Source: Symbiodinium natans
Taxonomy: Eukaryota; Sar; Dinophyceae; Suessiales; Symbiodiniaceae
Direction: 5' to 3'
DNA: 60,000 nt
NCBI GenBank assembly: GCA_905221605.1
Contig: CAJNDS010002273.1
Coordinates: 415,574-475,573, forward strand
Part shown: piece by piece, positions 41,208 through 50,159 of the stretch
How the letters are laid out: every line of letters starts with the position of its first letter
Numbering within the stretch: the stretch's first letter is position 1
Notes under the pieces: model-generated
The model's database searches: none
Told to the model about the DNA's origin: nothing
The model's input: only the letters and a program-made list of their open reading frames with translations
Translations under genes and position numbers: made by a program

Positions 41208-42955
41208 CGCAGCAGCTTGGGAGAGCGAACGGAAAAGCAGAGCGCATCATCCACGAACCAGACAGCCCACAGCTTGAGATCATGCTTGCCAAACGGCGGC
41301 ACATGGCCTGCAGCAACCCACTGCTCCTGCAAGTCGTGCATGATCTGGCAGACAATATGCGAAAACAGTGACGGGCTATGAGTGGCCCCCTGAGCAGTGC
41401 CCCTGACAACAGTCTGTCGCCATGTCGCACCCAGCGCAGCAAAGGTCAAGCGGTTCTTGGTGAGCAAGCTCCAGATGAAGCGTGATGATTTGTGGGTCGT
41501 TTCATGCCTGAACCTCGCCAAGAAGCGTGCCACCATCGCCAAGTCCAACGAATCATAAGCACCAGATAGATCCAGTTTTATGACAACTTCGCTCGATTGG
41601 AAAACTGAAATCTTGGACAAGCAGGCCTTGACCGTGCCTATACAGTCACTGACAGACACACCGCGCCGGCCCCCAAACAGGCAAGGCGGCGGCGGCCAAT
41701 ACTGCAAGAATCGAGCCATACACACTCTCCCCAGCAGCTTGGCGACCACGTCGCCCAAGACGATGGGCCGGGTCTCCCTGACCGTAGTGACCACTTTCTT
41801 CTTAGGCATGAGAACTGCAAGCCCCTCAAACAAGTCACCCTGCTCAAAGCAGTCGGGGTCGTCGAGGATGTCCTGCAGCACAGATCGAACCACATGGAGG
41901 CCTGCGTCACACCCGCAGGCCGCCTTTAAGAAGTCGGTGGAGACACCACTCATTCCCGTCGTGGTCCCAGACTTCATCTTGAAAAGATGCTCACAGACCT
42001 CTTGACCACTCAAATCGGCTTCATTCTCGACTTGATCTGCATGGGCTACCCACGGGAGTGTTTGAAACACGCTGGAATGGTCGCACTCAACAGAAGCTGC
42101 AACCCCGAGCTTGGCATGGTAGTGGGCCTGCAAAGCCCGCACAGCCTCGTCCCTGCCACCCTGCTCGCGCACCAACGGGGCAAAGACTGCGGGCTTCTTG
42201 GCGCCCCGCAAGATGGCCCGTCTCGCACCCCAATCACCTTGAGCCGCCTTGTCTAGCATCTGTCGCCTCCACTGAGAACGATCCTGAGCGCGAGTCTGGA
42301 AGATGCGCAGACTGAGATGCTTGCGGACACATGGGTCCACCGTCATCCTCCTTGCCTGAATGAGCTGCTTAACGGCATCCGAGTCCCGGTATGATGGCGG
42401 CCGTAAGGGAACGGTGCAGGCGGCAGAAACTTCCTGCAAACACTGCAACAGGCCAGGTCCAGAGAGTGGGCCGGGGCCTCCACGCTGCATGACCTGCTCT
42501 TGGAATACGGCCTCCATGGCTTCCCCCGTCTTGCACACCTGCCGCTTGCCAACCATGTTGGGACGGCGCCGTTGGTGCCGTTTGCAGCTGCAGCCGGGAA
42601 GCTGCGGCACCAGCGCCTCCCATTGTACTGGAATATGATCACTCCCTAGAACAGTTTGCAAATCATCACGGTAGGCCTCAAAAGCATGGCTCAATCCACT
42701 GCAATCCTGTACCTCTTGAAGCGCCCAACTAGAAGCCAAGCACCAGTTGACAGCAATGTGATCAAGGCGTCTCGTTCCCCCAATCCTCGTAGGCGCAGAG
42801 TCGTGAGAATACACTGTCAATGACAGTCGCTCCAGGCAGCAGGCCAGCATAACAGCCCGGGAAGATGCATCCCCAACCAATGGGTAATTGAGATCCCCAA
42901 GCAATAGCATGGGACATGCAGAGGTCGTGTACGGAGCCAGACACTCTTCAAAGGA
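41165..42955 (-). pseudogene. LINE endonuclease C-terminus plus reverse transcriptase
   Basis: The frame is open from the array edge (SFEECLAPYTTSACP) through LLLGDLNYPLVGD (GDxN motif), RRLDHIAVN and LGSDHIPVQ (catalytic SDH) of the endonuclease, then RT motifs TTGMSGVSTDFLKAA, RETRPIVLGDVVAKLLGRVC, VIKLDLSGAYDSLDLAMV (first catalytic Asp), RGTAQGATHSPSLFSH and WAVWFVDDALCF (DD). It breaks just after the DD motif. The N-terminal half of the endonuclease is missing. Confidence 0.88.
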
Positions 42956-42956
42956 T

Positions 42957-42979
42957 TTAGGGTTTAGGGTTTAGGGTTT
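42957..42979. repeat. TTTAGGG block with GTTTTTTTGCCACCC leader
   Basis: Three units between the truncated LINE and the conserved leader (42977-43000, read on the gene strand as GCGG/GTGGCAAAAAAACCC). The following 30 bp match the corresponding flank at 25680 and 39020 (CTGCAGGG). Confidence 0.88.
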
Positions 42980-42999
42980 TTTTGCCACCCGCTTAGCTG

Positions 43000-43985
43000 A
43001 CCTCTCGGACACTCTGCAGGGGAATGCCTGGATATACTGTATACGTTCACCTTCGGTTACATCGAAATCGCAGACGACTGTATCCCCCGAGTCCACAGCT
43101 GACACATCAGTGACCCCATCACCCAATAGATCAAACGAACACCTGCCGCTGGACTCAGGAAGGACTTCAAGTAGCTACTCAAGCTGCATGCAGATGTCAG
43201 TCTCAACCCGTAACAAAACAAGTCAACCCACCTATCAAAAATCTCTCCACACAGCCAAGCAGCTTGTCCTTACGAGTCCGTAGTGCGCTGGACTAACAGC
43301 CAGGCTTTGCTCAAGCTCTTGTACAGTGGCCTTTTAAGCCCAGCACCGCACACAACAAACAAGGTTCGGAGCAGTTAGCACTTGGAACATGTCACAGCGA
43401 TAATCACATCGAAACAAACGATACGAAATGAGATGCTCTTCAACTGCTCCCAATGGGGTAGCCTTTCCGGCTCGCCCCCAGCAGTCTTAGGGCTAGCCTG
43501 CTTTGTAGCTTGCCCACTATCCTCCTACCTCTGCATCCAAACATCTGCTCGCACACCGACCACAGCAACCCAAAAACCACATTGATCCAAACAAATGCCA
43601 ACCAAAACCGCAGCAACCACCACCACATCGATCCACAAGTTGTGTTCCGATTCCGCGGGCAGATGTCTCAACTCTCTACACACATCCACACCTTGAGGCA
43701 ATGCGGCCCTACGGTCTTCCAGCCAGAGACTCCATTCTCGTAGACTGCAACAACCCAACCACCACATCGATCCCAACAATGACAAAACAGCTACACCCAA
43801 AACCCGACCACCACATGGATCCACAAGATGGGCATACCTTGATGGAGTCTCGTCCAGTCTAGCCTTGCATTCAAATGGGTTCAAGATGTCTGTCTCCCCA
43901 CGCTACAATCAACCATTCCCACTAGGAAAACAAAGGTAGAATCAAGTAGTAAACCAAAGAATAAGTAGCACAAGAGAATCCGGGA
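43000..43985. other. Non-coding stretch with ACCACATCGATCC repeats
   Basis: No convincing gene. Four spaced copies of ACCACATYGATCC/ACCACATGGATCC with ACAAG or CAACAA after them occur at about 43578, 43621, 43760 and 43812. Confidence 0.6.
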
Positions 43986-43989
43986 CAAT

Positions 43990-44028
43990 AGGGTTTAGGG
44001 TTTAGGGTTTAGGGTTTAGGGTTTAGAG
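43990..44028. repeat. TTTAGGG array
   Basis: Five units. A degenerate family-A half-element follows at about 44050-44110 (GGGTACCCCTACTGTCGGAA). Confidence 0.9.
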
Positions 44029-44434
44029 TAGTCATGTTTGGGCATATCGAACAGACTCCCCTTAAAGGGGAACCCTCCAAAAGGGTACCCCTACTGTCGG
44101 AAACAGCCATATATCCATTGCGGCCGAAAGGTCTTCCGGCGTGACCCAGTTTCCTTGGCAGCCACAGGGTTGGAATCGTTCGCGCTCCGAGCTTTAAACT
44201 GTGTGGCTCCGTTGGTTGCCCATGCATACCCATGTGCCATTGCAAACACAGACATCCTTCCAAGCTGCTTGGGCCGTACTTGGCGGCATCCTCATCAGGT
44301 AGCAGCCTGTTGTGGAATCAGCAGCTAACGTGGTTTGGTGTTTATGATTTTGGCACCCGCATGCCCCACCCGCTTAGCTGACCTGTGGGGTTATGCCGTG
44401 TTTTTTTGCCACCCGCCGTGTTATGCGGGCTTTT

Positions 44435-44584
44435 TGTTTAGGGTTCAGGGCTCAGGGCTCAGGGCTCAGGGTTTAGGGTTTAGGGTTTTTGCCACCCGCC
44501 TAGCCGACCCCCTCTGGGTTTAGGGTTTAGGGTTTAGGGTTTAGGGTTTAGGGTTTAGGGTTTAGGGTTTAGGGTTTAGGGTTT
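44435..44584. repeat. TTCAGGG/CTCAGGG and TTTAGGG arrays with leader
   Basis: Three CTCAGGG units and three TTTAGGG units, then GTTTTTGCCACCCGCCTAGC (44486-44505), then ten TTTAGGG units (44517-44584). Further leader copies occur at about 44400-44416 and, degenerate, 44813-44832. Confidence 0.92.
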
Positions 44585-44591
44585 GCCACCG

Positions 44592-44716
44592 ATGGAAGAT
44601 TGCAGAAGTGCAGCCCTCCGAGAGCCCAGGCCTGAAAGCCAAAGACCTCCGGCTGTGCCGTTTCGCCATCACGCCCGGGAAACACGAGGACCAGGAGGGC
44701 CTGGGAGTTCCCGTTT
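44592..44716. CDS. Coding-like island between opposed arrays, strand unclear
   Basis: The plus frame reads KIAEVQPSESPGLKAKDLRL then CRFAITPGKHEDQEGLGVPV; a minus frame reads NGNSQALLVLVFPGRDGETA then QPEVFGFQAWALGGLHFCNL. Both are free of stops and GC3-rich. The island is flanked on the left by TTTAGGG and on the right by CCCTAAA. Neighbouring genes favour the minus strand. Confidence 0.4.
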
Positions 44717-44937
44717 CAACCCTAAACCCTAAACCCTGAAGACCCTCCAGTGTCTTCCTGTTTCCTCCATCTTGGTCGCTCTAGGATCCCAGAACCGATT
44801 TAGGGGTTTAGGGTTTGCTACCCGCCCAGCTGTCCTCAATGGAACGCACTGCAGGGCACTATCCGGCGAAAATTAGACCAATGGTCGGATGTTCTGCTGT
44901 TTCTTCACCCCAAGCAAACACCCAAGTGTAATTCATT

Positions 44938-45003
44938 TTAGGTTTAGGGTTTAAGGTTTAGGGTTTAGGGTTCAGGGTTCAGGGTTTAAGGTTTTAGGGT
45001 CAG
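44938..45003. repeat. Irregular TTTAGGG array
   Basis: About eight units with TTTAAGG and TTCAGGG variants. A few more units lie at 45120-45210. Confidence 0.88.
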
Positions 45004-45026
45004 GGCCCCGCTTGTTGTGTTTGCAG

Positions 45027-45110
45027 TCATTTGCCGCCCAGATACTTCGCGCGCACCTCGGGCTGATCCTGGCAGGCCCTCCGAATCTGCTCCGGCTTGT
45101 AGAACTCGCC
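45027..45110 (-). CDS. Terminal coding exon with stop, unassigned
   Basis: Frame GEFYKPEQIRRACQDQPEVR then AKYLGGK, stop TGA at 45027-45029. It starts at CCAAG just 3' of array units at 45120-45147. It is strongly coding in composition and is the probable 3' end of the gene whose upstream exons are at 45199-45590. Confidence 0.52.
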   Translation of the reverse strand, partial: GEFYKPEQIRRACQDQPEVRAKYLGGK

Positions 45111-45198
45111 TTGGTCATGAGATTTAGGAGTTAGGGTTTAGGGTTCGTTGGTCTCATGGGATTTAGGATTTAAGGATACAGAAAGGTGGATGTGGGAT

Positions 45199-45590
45199 TT
45201 AGGGTTTTTTTGGCGCCCGAGGATTTTTTCCGCTCCCGCATAGCCGGCCGAATCGCAGGCAGGGTCTGAGTCTGTTCGTTCTTGGGGCCAAAATGGTGGT
45301 GTGGGCAGACGGTTCTCTCGCAAGAGGCTCCCTGAGCTCCAGGTACAGTTGCCCACCTGAGGCTCCTTTGCTTGCCTGTTGAGGCCACATGCCGAAGAAG
45401 CTGCTCTAGTGCGGCTCTGACGGGAACCATCGGGTACCACGACACGATGGGTCGTTTCCACCAACGCTTTCTTGGGATAGGGCCCTGGGCATGCCCCGCA
45501 CACATGACCTGCATCAGCTCCTCGCAGATTGACCACATTTTAGGGGGTCTTACAAGCTGGAGCCGGAAATTCGCGCACATGCAGCTACAC
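45199..45590 (-). CDS. Upstream exons of the gene ending at 45027, unassigned
   Basis: An exon about 45365-45230 after CTCAG reads GGQLYLELREPLAREPSAHT then TILAPRTNRLRPCLRFGRLC. Another stretch, about 45560-45400, is coding-like in two frames (MWSICEELMQVMCAGHAQGP or HVCGACPGPYPKKALVETTH). No family is recognised. Confidence 0.38.
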
Positions 45591-45732
45591 TCTTTTTCTC
45601 TGCCTCTTTCTTTAGTGATTTCTTTCTTCTTCCTTCCTGTCTTTCTAGGGGCTTCGAGGGGAGACCCCCGCGGCGTACTCCGCGCGGTCCGGCTTGGTGC
45701 AGTCAGTGGTGATTCCTATTCTTCGTCGCTCC

Positions 45733-46450
45733 TTAATTCTCTCCCCAAAACGTCGTGCTGGCTCGCTCTCTCTCTCTCTCTCTCTCATTCTCCGGCCTGG
45801 CCATACCATGCCGACACCGCAAGGGAAGTCGGAAGCTTTCAGGCAAGAGGCAGGTTGCCAGCAGTTCATGGTCTGAAGCGGGGCATTTCTGGTGGAGCGA
45901 AATCGACTCCAGTGCCACCTGAGATGTGCAATTTAGTCGGCCGAACCTCAGGGCGTTGAGAGACACTCCCAAAAATTTCCGAAACTCAAGTTGTGCCCGT
46001 CGAAGGCACGACATTGTCATAGATATGACGCATGAAGTCCTTGGAGCGCTTGTGAAGCAGGGGGGGTTCACTGAGAGGCGCTGACAAACTTCCCGGTTAG
46101 GCAAGCGATACATCTCACATGAGAACGGTCAACTTCACCCGCAGTGCCAGGGCTCTGCAATGGGAAAGTCCAGGTCGTCCTGTGGAGCTGCGATGAAAGT
46201 GGCTGCCACTTGTTGATTCTTTCTGATTCAACCATCTCGCATCTCCCTGCCCCGCACCTTGCCGAAAGGATCTGCAAGCTCTCCTGCAGTGTAAGTAGAG
46301 AGGGTTTCAACTGTCAACTGTTATGTTTATTGGTCAAGCGCTGGAAAATTGCCAAGGTCTCTTGTCAGCCTTGCAACCTGGCAAGTTTCCCGCCTGAAAG
46401 CTGGCGAAGGGCCAGCAGCACGAAGGTCACCACCGAGTACCTGGGCACGG
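45733..46450 (-). CDS. Coding-like exons, unassigned
   Basis: Three stretches: about 46450-46370 (VPRYSVVTFVLLALRQLSGG then KLARLQG), about 46310-46100 (SLLTLQESLQILSARCGAGR then INKWQPLSSQLHRTTWTFPL) and about 46030-45800 (MSCLRRAQLEFRKFLGVSLN then ASDHELLATCLLPESFRLPL). The last runs into a (GA)n microsatellite at 45764-45788. They probably belong to one gene. Confidence 0.35.
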
Positions 46451-46540
46451 GCGTCTGAGTCGGCACACACCTGAATGCTTCAGTGCGGCAGCAACTAGGA
46501 ACGCCCTTGATCCTAGGGTAGTTACGTAGAGCCGAAACAT

Positions 46541-46640
46541 GGGCTCTTAAAAGGGGACCCCTTATATACCCTACACAACCTAGGGGCCCATACCTCAGAA
46601 CCCTGTACAGGAGGTAAGGAACCATATTCAGGGCCCATAG
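46541..46640 (-). mobile_element. Family B element, copy 1 (inverted)
   Basis: On the minus strand it reads CTATGGGCCCTGAATATGGT ... GGGTTCTGAGGTATGGGCCC ... TAGGGTATATAAGGGGTCCC. This is the same order and spacing as the plus-strand copy at 46997-47094. Confidence 0.7.
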
Positions 46641-46691
46641 AACCCTAAACCCTAAAGCCTAAACCATAAACCCTAAACCCTAAACCCTAAA
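46641..46691. repeat. Telomere-like CCCTAAA array
   Basis: Six units directly attached to the family B element. Confidence 0.92.
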
Positions 46692-46809
46692 CCACCCTTG
46701 GACTTGAGGCAAGTGGCGGGAGGAAGGCCAAGCAGTAGGACGGCGCATCGTGCGCTTCCACGAGGATAAGGCAGCCGATGCCTTGCGAGGCAACTTCAGG
46801 CTGACCCAA
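46692..46809. CDS. Coding-like island with outward-facing GTTTAGGG on both sides
   Basis: Plus frame GKWREEGQAVGRRIVRFHED then KAADALRGNFRLTQ ends at GTTTAGGG (46810). Minus frame GQPEVASQGIGCLILVEAHD then APSYCLAFLPPLASSPR ends at GTG/GTTTAGGG (46691 downward). Both are stop-free with a candidate acceptor, so the strand cannot be decided by eye. The plus reading has the more usual soluble composition. Confidence 0.42.
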
Positions 46810-46862
46810 GTTTAGGGTTTAGGGTTTTGGGTTTAGGGTTTAGGGTTTAGGGTTTAGAGTTT
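46810..46862. repeat. TTTAGGG array
   Basis: Seven units. Together with 46641-46691 it brackets the island 46692-46809. Confidence 0.92.
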
Positions 46863-46996
46863 CGGCTCTCACACTCGCACAAGGCAGGCAAGGATTCGGT
46901 CGGAAGGTTCTCACTATGACAATCTGCAAGATTCCCACTCAATTGTAGCTCCAAGCAAAGTAAGGGTTTAGGGTTTAGGGGAGTTTCTAAGAATAG

Positions 46997-47094
46997 TTAT
47001 GGGCCCTTCATATGGTCCCTTACATCCCGCAAAGGGTTCTGAAAATCGGGCCCTTGGTTTATATAGGGTATAGAAGGGGTACATGAGGGGCCCC
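46997..47094 (+). mobile_element. Family B element, copy 2
   Basis: TTATGGGCCCTTCATATGGT, CCCTTACATCCCGCAAAGGG, TTCTGAAAATCGGGCCCTTG, ATAGGGTATAGAAGGGGTAC, ending in GGGGCCCC. It is about 98 bp with GGGCCC at both ends and attached to two TTTAGGG units at 46961-46979. Confidence 0.7.
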
Positions 47095-47182
47095 GAAGAA
47101 AGCTGACACAACGATACATAAAACAAAGGCGCTACGCAGGCGAGGCTTCCGGCATCTTTCGAGGGAGCTGGCTGAGGCCTAC

Positions 47183-47414
47183 CCCCTAAACCCTAAACCC
47201 TTTTTGCATCCAGGTCTCACGCCGGGCATCACCAGACTTACTGAAGAGGCGAAACTCGTGTTCACCCCTGAAAGAATGGACTGACCCTAAACGCTTTTTT
47301 TGAACCTGGGCTCTGAAGTACCCCTAAACCCCCCTAAACCCCTAAACCCCTAAACCCCTTTTTGCAGCCGGACTGAGAGCGTTGCCGGAACCCTAAACCC
47401 TAAACCCTAAACCC
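47183..47414. repeat. Cluster of short telomere-like blocks with leaders
   Basis: Blocks at 47183-47197, 47284-47291, 47312-47355 and 47389-47414. Three are followed by leaders: CTTTTTGCATCCAGGTCTC (47195), CTTTTTTTGAACCTGGGCTC (47293) and CCTTTTTGCAGCCGG (47355). Confidence 0.85.
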
Positions 47415-47458
47415 AACAACATCCCCCCACGTGCCTGTGGCAAAGACCGTTGAGGAGA

Positions 47459-47683
47459 TCAACAAGTTGAGAAGGTGGAAATACGAGAATGGGACTGGCA
47501 TGTTCTGGATACTCCTCCCATCTCTTTCTGTGAAGGCCTGTCTGCGCTCGGATGCATCACCGGTGCACAGGCCGTCCTAACGCGAAGCGCTGAAGAAGCC
47601 ATCATGTCGATCATGTTGTACATACCTGGCCGCACGTGGACGGCTTGCTGCGACAGCCCTTCTACACACGAGCTCAAAAACAT
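47459..47683 (-). CDS. Coding-like stretch, unassigned
   Basis: The minus frame reads CVEGLSQQAVHVRPGMYNMI then DMMASSALRVRTACAPVMHP. The plus strand also has a short coding-like stretch (KTVEEINKLRRWKYENGTG). The minus strand is favoured by the neighbourhood only. Confidence 0.28.
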   Translation of the reverse strand: MFLSSCVEGLSQQAVHVRPGMYNMIDMMASSALRVRTACAPVMHPSADRPSQKEMGGVSRTCQSHSRISTFSTC

Positions 47684-47799
47684 TCAAACCAAAATTTTCT
47701 CTTCCGGTCCTTCTTCAAAGCCCACATCTGTTCGCAGCTTTAAGGAAAAACAACCCTAAATCCTAAACCCTAAACCCTAAACCCTTCACGGAAATTCCC

Positions 47800-48955
47800 T
47801 TTGAAGCACGCCCGGGCGTCGGTTCGACATGGCCGAGAGCTCCGGTGCCGTGTAGGTGTTCGGCCCGTTGGTGGGCTGCAGGGATGAAACCCATGAAGAC
47901 CAAAGAGGCGAAGCTCTTCTAGTAATTGCTTAAGAACCCCCCAAAAAAACAACAAACAATATTCTTGCTTATCAGGGTAATATAGGGATTCTTCTATTAT
48001 ATTTGTTGGGGGCTCTTAAGCAAGCAGTAGTCTTCGGCAACCAACATACAGAAAAATATACAGATGATGGAAGGCTAGCGGCACGAAGGATTCGCACAGC
48101 ATCCTTGACGATGTAGCTGGCCCAGTGCAGGAGAAGCGTGAACCTGCGGCGCTGCTTTTCTTGAAGTGCGGGTATGCGCCCGCTGCACGCACGCCAAGAG
48201 AGATGGTATCAAGGGTAGACATACCTTTGGCAGTTGGATAAGGCTGTATGACGTCATCTAGGGTCCGGGCACTGTCCCTGGAAAATCACGGACGGCTTCC
48301 TTCGTCACTTGACTCAAAACCACGTCTTACGGCAGCGAGTCTAGATCCGACACCTCACCTCGCACGACTGTTTGAACCTTGAGCTGTGTCCTTGTCGGCC
48401 TGTGTCAGAAGGCCTTTCTCCAAGAGGACATTCCAAGTGTCGGTCCTTGGCACGGCAGTTTCATCGGTTGAGCAACCACACGACCTGCGGAAGTTCTTGC
48501 GGCCCAGCGGCATGGGCTCTACATCCTCCATGGACAAGTAGAAGTAGAAGACACCAGCCATGGCGTACCTGGTTCTGTTTACCTTTAAAAAGTATGTGTT
48601 GGATAGGCTTCCTTATTCTAAGTTAAGGAACGAGGGGAAATCAAAAAATCATCTACCAGCACAGCCCAGAACTGTATCGTCGGCCCAACCCCTCCGAACA
48701 GAAGGATCTTCTGTGGACTCAATTTTCGCCAGGGTGCTTGCTCGCCTGTACAATATGGTTATGCAGATGTGGCTCGTCTCCAAAGTGGATCAGCAGCTCT
48801 GAGACAAACTGCTTGGCACTGACATCAATTTCCTTGGACGACCAGCAAATTTCAAGCGGGACCGATGCCTCCCTACATTGACAGCCACAGTAGAGATTTG
48901 GAATACTGGGACGCGCACCACACAAGTCTGGTACAAGCCTTAGGCGCGAGGGCAT
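47800..48955 (-). CDS. Multi-exon gene, unassigned
   Basis: Exons in order: about 48890-48722 (LEICWSSKEIDVSAKQFVSE then LLIHFGDEPHLHNHIVQASK); 48551-48360 (MAGVFYFYLSMEDVEPMPLG then TDTWNVLLEKGLLTQADKDT), where the ATG at 48561 may be internal; about 48185-48070 (EKQRRRFTLLLHWASYIVKD then AVRILRAASLP); about 47876-47800 (NTYTAPELSAMSNRRPGVLQ) after CTGCAG. The last has a YxAPEL string like the kinase activation segment, but no other kinase motif was found. All are coding in composition. Confidence 0.45.
47926..48023. mobile_element. Palindromic element with TTGCTTAAGA ends, in an intron
   Basis: Left TTGCTTAAGAACCCCCCAA, right (reverse complement) TTGCTTAAGAGCCCCCAAC. The centre is AT-rich with AATATTCTTGC...GGGATTCTTCTATTAT. 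It lies between coding-like exons of the unassigned gene at 47.8-48.96 kb. Confidence 0.72.
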
Positions 48956-49534
48956 CCGGAGAATTGGCGCACGTAAGGCTTTTTGGAAAGCACCTAGAAT
49001 CTAAGCGTCCTCAGCTCATCGTTTCTTCAGGTCCAAGCATTGCTGCATGGATTGGTTTAGCAGGTGGGTGGTCACACCACAGGAAGCAAAAAAGGAGCAC
49101 TGGTTCTATCTGCAAGTTGCCCTGAATTAATTGGGCTGCAGCAACATAACATGCTAGACTAAGGTACCCTGAACGCATGAAAGGGAATCAACAACACTTG
49201 CTGCGGCTGAGGGCTTCGGTGGCATGCCCAAAAGCAGCAAGTGAGCACATTCTTAGGTCTCCTACAGCGTGCATCTTGACAAAGCGGTTGACCGTAATGA
49301 GCCATTCACCACTGAGAGGCTCATATATCGGGAGTAGCACTGGTTGTTGTAGAAGACGACGGCCTCAAGAGCTCCCGGCTGCTGTGCGTAAACAGTCTTG
49401 AGTTGGTTTTGCAGCTGCAAGGGTTACACGGCTAAGGTCCCAAGAGGTAGTATCGAGCACAACAGCCCGCACATTGTTGCAACCGAGGTGCGAAGATGGT
49501 AATGGACAGCTGAGGGCTGAGAAGCTTGAAGATG

Positions 49535-50130
49535 TCAAGACCAGCCACACCTCTTCATGAAAGCTCTGAACACTCCCACGCCCGTAACATAGACCCAACC
49601 TGCAGGCAAGTGCACGAAGCCGTAATCCATGAGCCCCATGACCTGCAGGGTGTCCGAACCCATGTCTTCCAGAGCCGGATGCTTAAAATCTTCTCGGAAG
49701 GGAAGTGCTGAGAGCCGCTCCACAAGTGCTGAAATGAGGTACAGCCAGAACTCCTTCATGGCGAAGACACTCGACCTAAGTTCAATCTGGGCCATGGCCT
49801 GGAGACAGGTCTTCAAGACACTTGCCTTGCTGAGCTGAAATGGAGATGAAATGAAGTGCGGAGCTGAGAGGAGCTCCAGCGATGGAGAGTTTGCTCTTGC
49901 TTTCGGTTTGCAGCTCCCAGTAGCTAGCAACTCCGACCTGCTCCCTCTCTCGCCTTCCATATGCTCTGAGCTGAGGCGCGTCAGTGTATACTGCCATCGC
50001 AGCAGCGACCGCAGGGCGGACTCGTGCGGGTAGTAGTATCTCAAAGGGCCAAAGGGGGACAGGAATGAGAGTCCCCTCATGAAACAGCACTGTCCTCAAG
50101 CTGACTCTCCAAAAGCTCCCAGCCTCACCA
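49535..50130 (-). CDS. Coding exon(s), helix-rich, unassigned
   Basis: One frame (about 50060-49870) reads VRPAVAAAMAVYTDAPQLRA then YGRREREQVGVASYWELQTE; a second, in-frame from about 49840 to 49560, reads ASVLKTCLQAMAQIELRSSV, FAMKEFWLYLISALVERLSA, LPFREDFKHPALEDMGSDTL. They are probably consecutive exons. A further short coding-like stretch lies at about 49530-49470 (DIFKLLSPQLSITIFAPRLQ). Confidence 0.42.
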
Positions 50131-50159
50131 TAGCTGCTCACCCACCTGACAAAGGCTGG

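Larger units (their letters stand above)
40306..42955 (-). mobile_element. Second LINE, 5'-truncated and frameshifted
   Basis: Starts in the middle of the endonuclease next to the array at 42957-42979, continues through the reverse transcriptase (to 41165), shifts frame near 41190 and again near 40915, and ends at a TAG (40306-40308). It differs greatly from the LINE at 13-17.5 kb in sequence, so it is a separate family. Confidence 0.88.

Noticed and set aside
47800-47885. Protein kinase from NTYTAPELSAMSNRRPG
   Set aside because: No glycine loop, VAIK lysine, HRD or DFG motif found; the APE-like string alone is insufficient.
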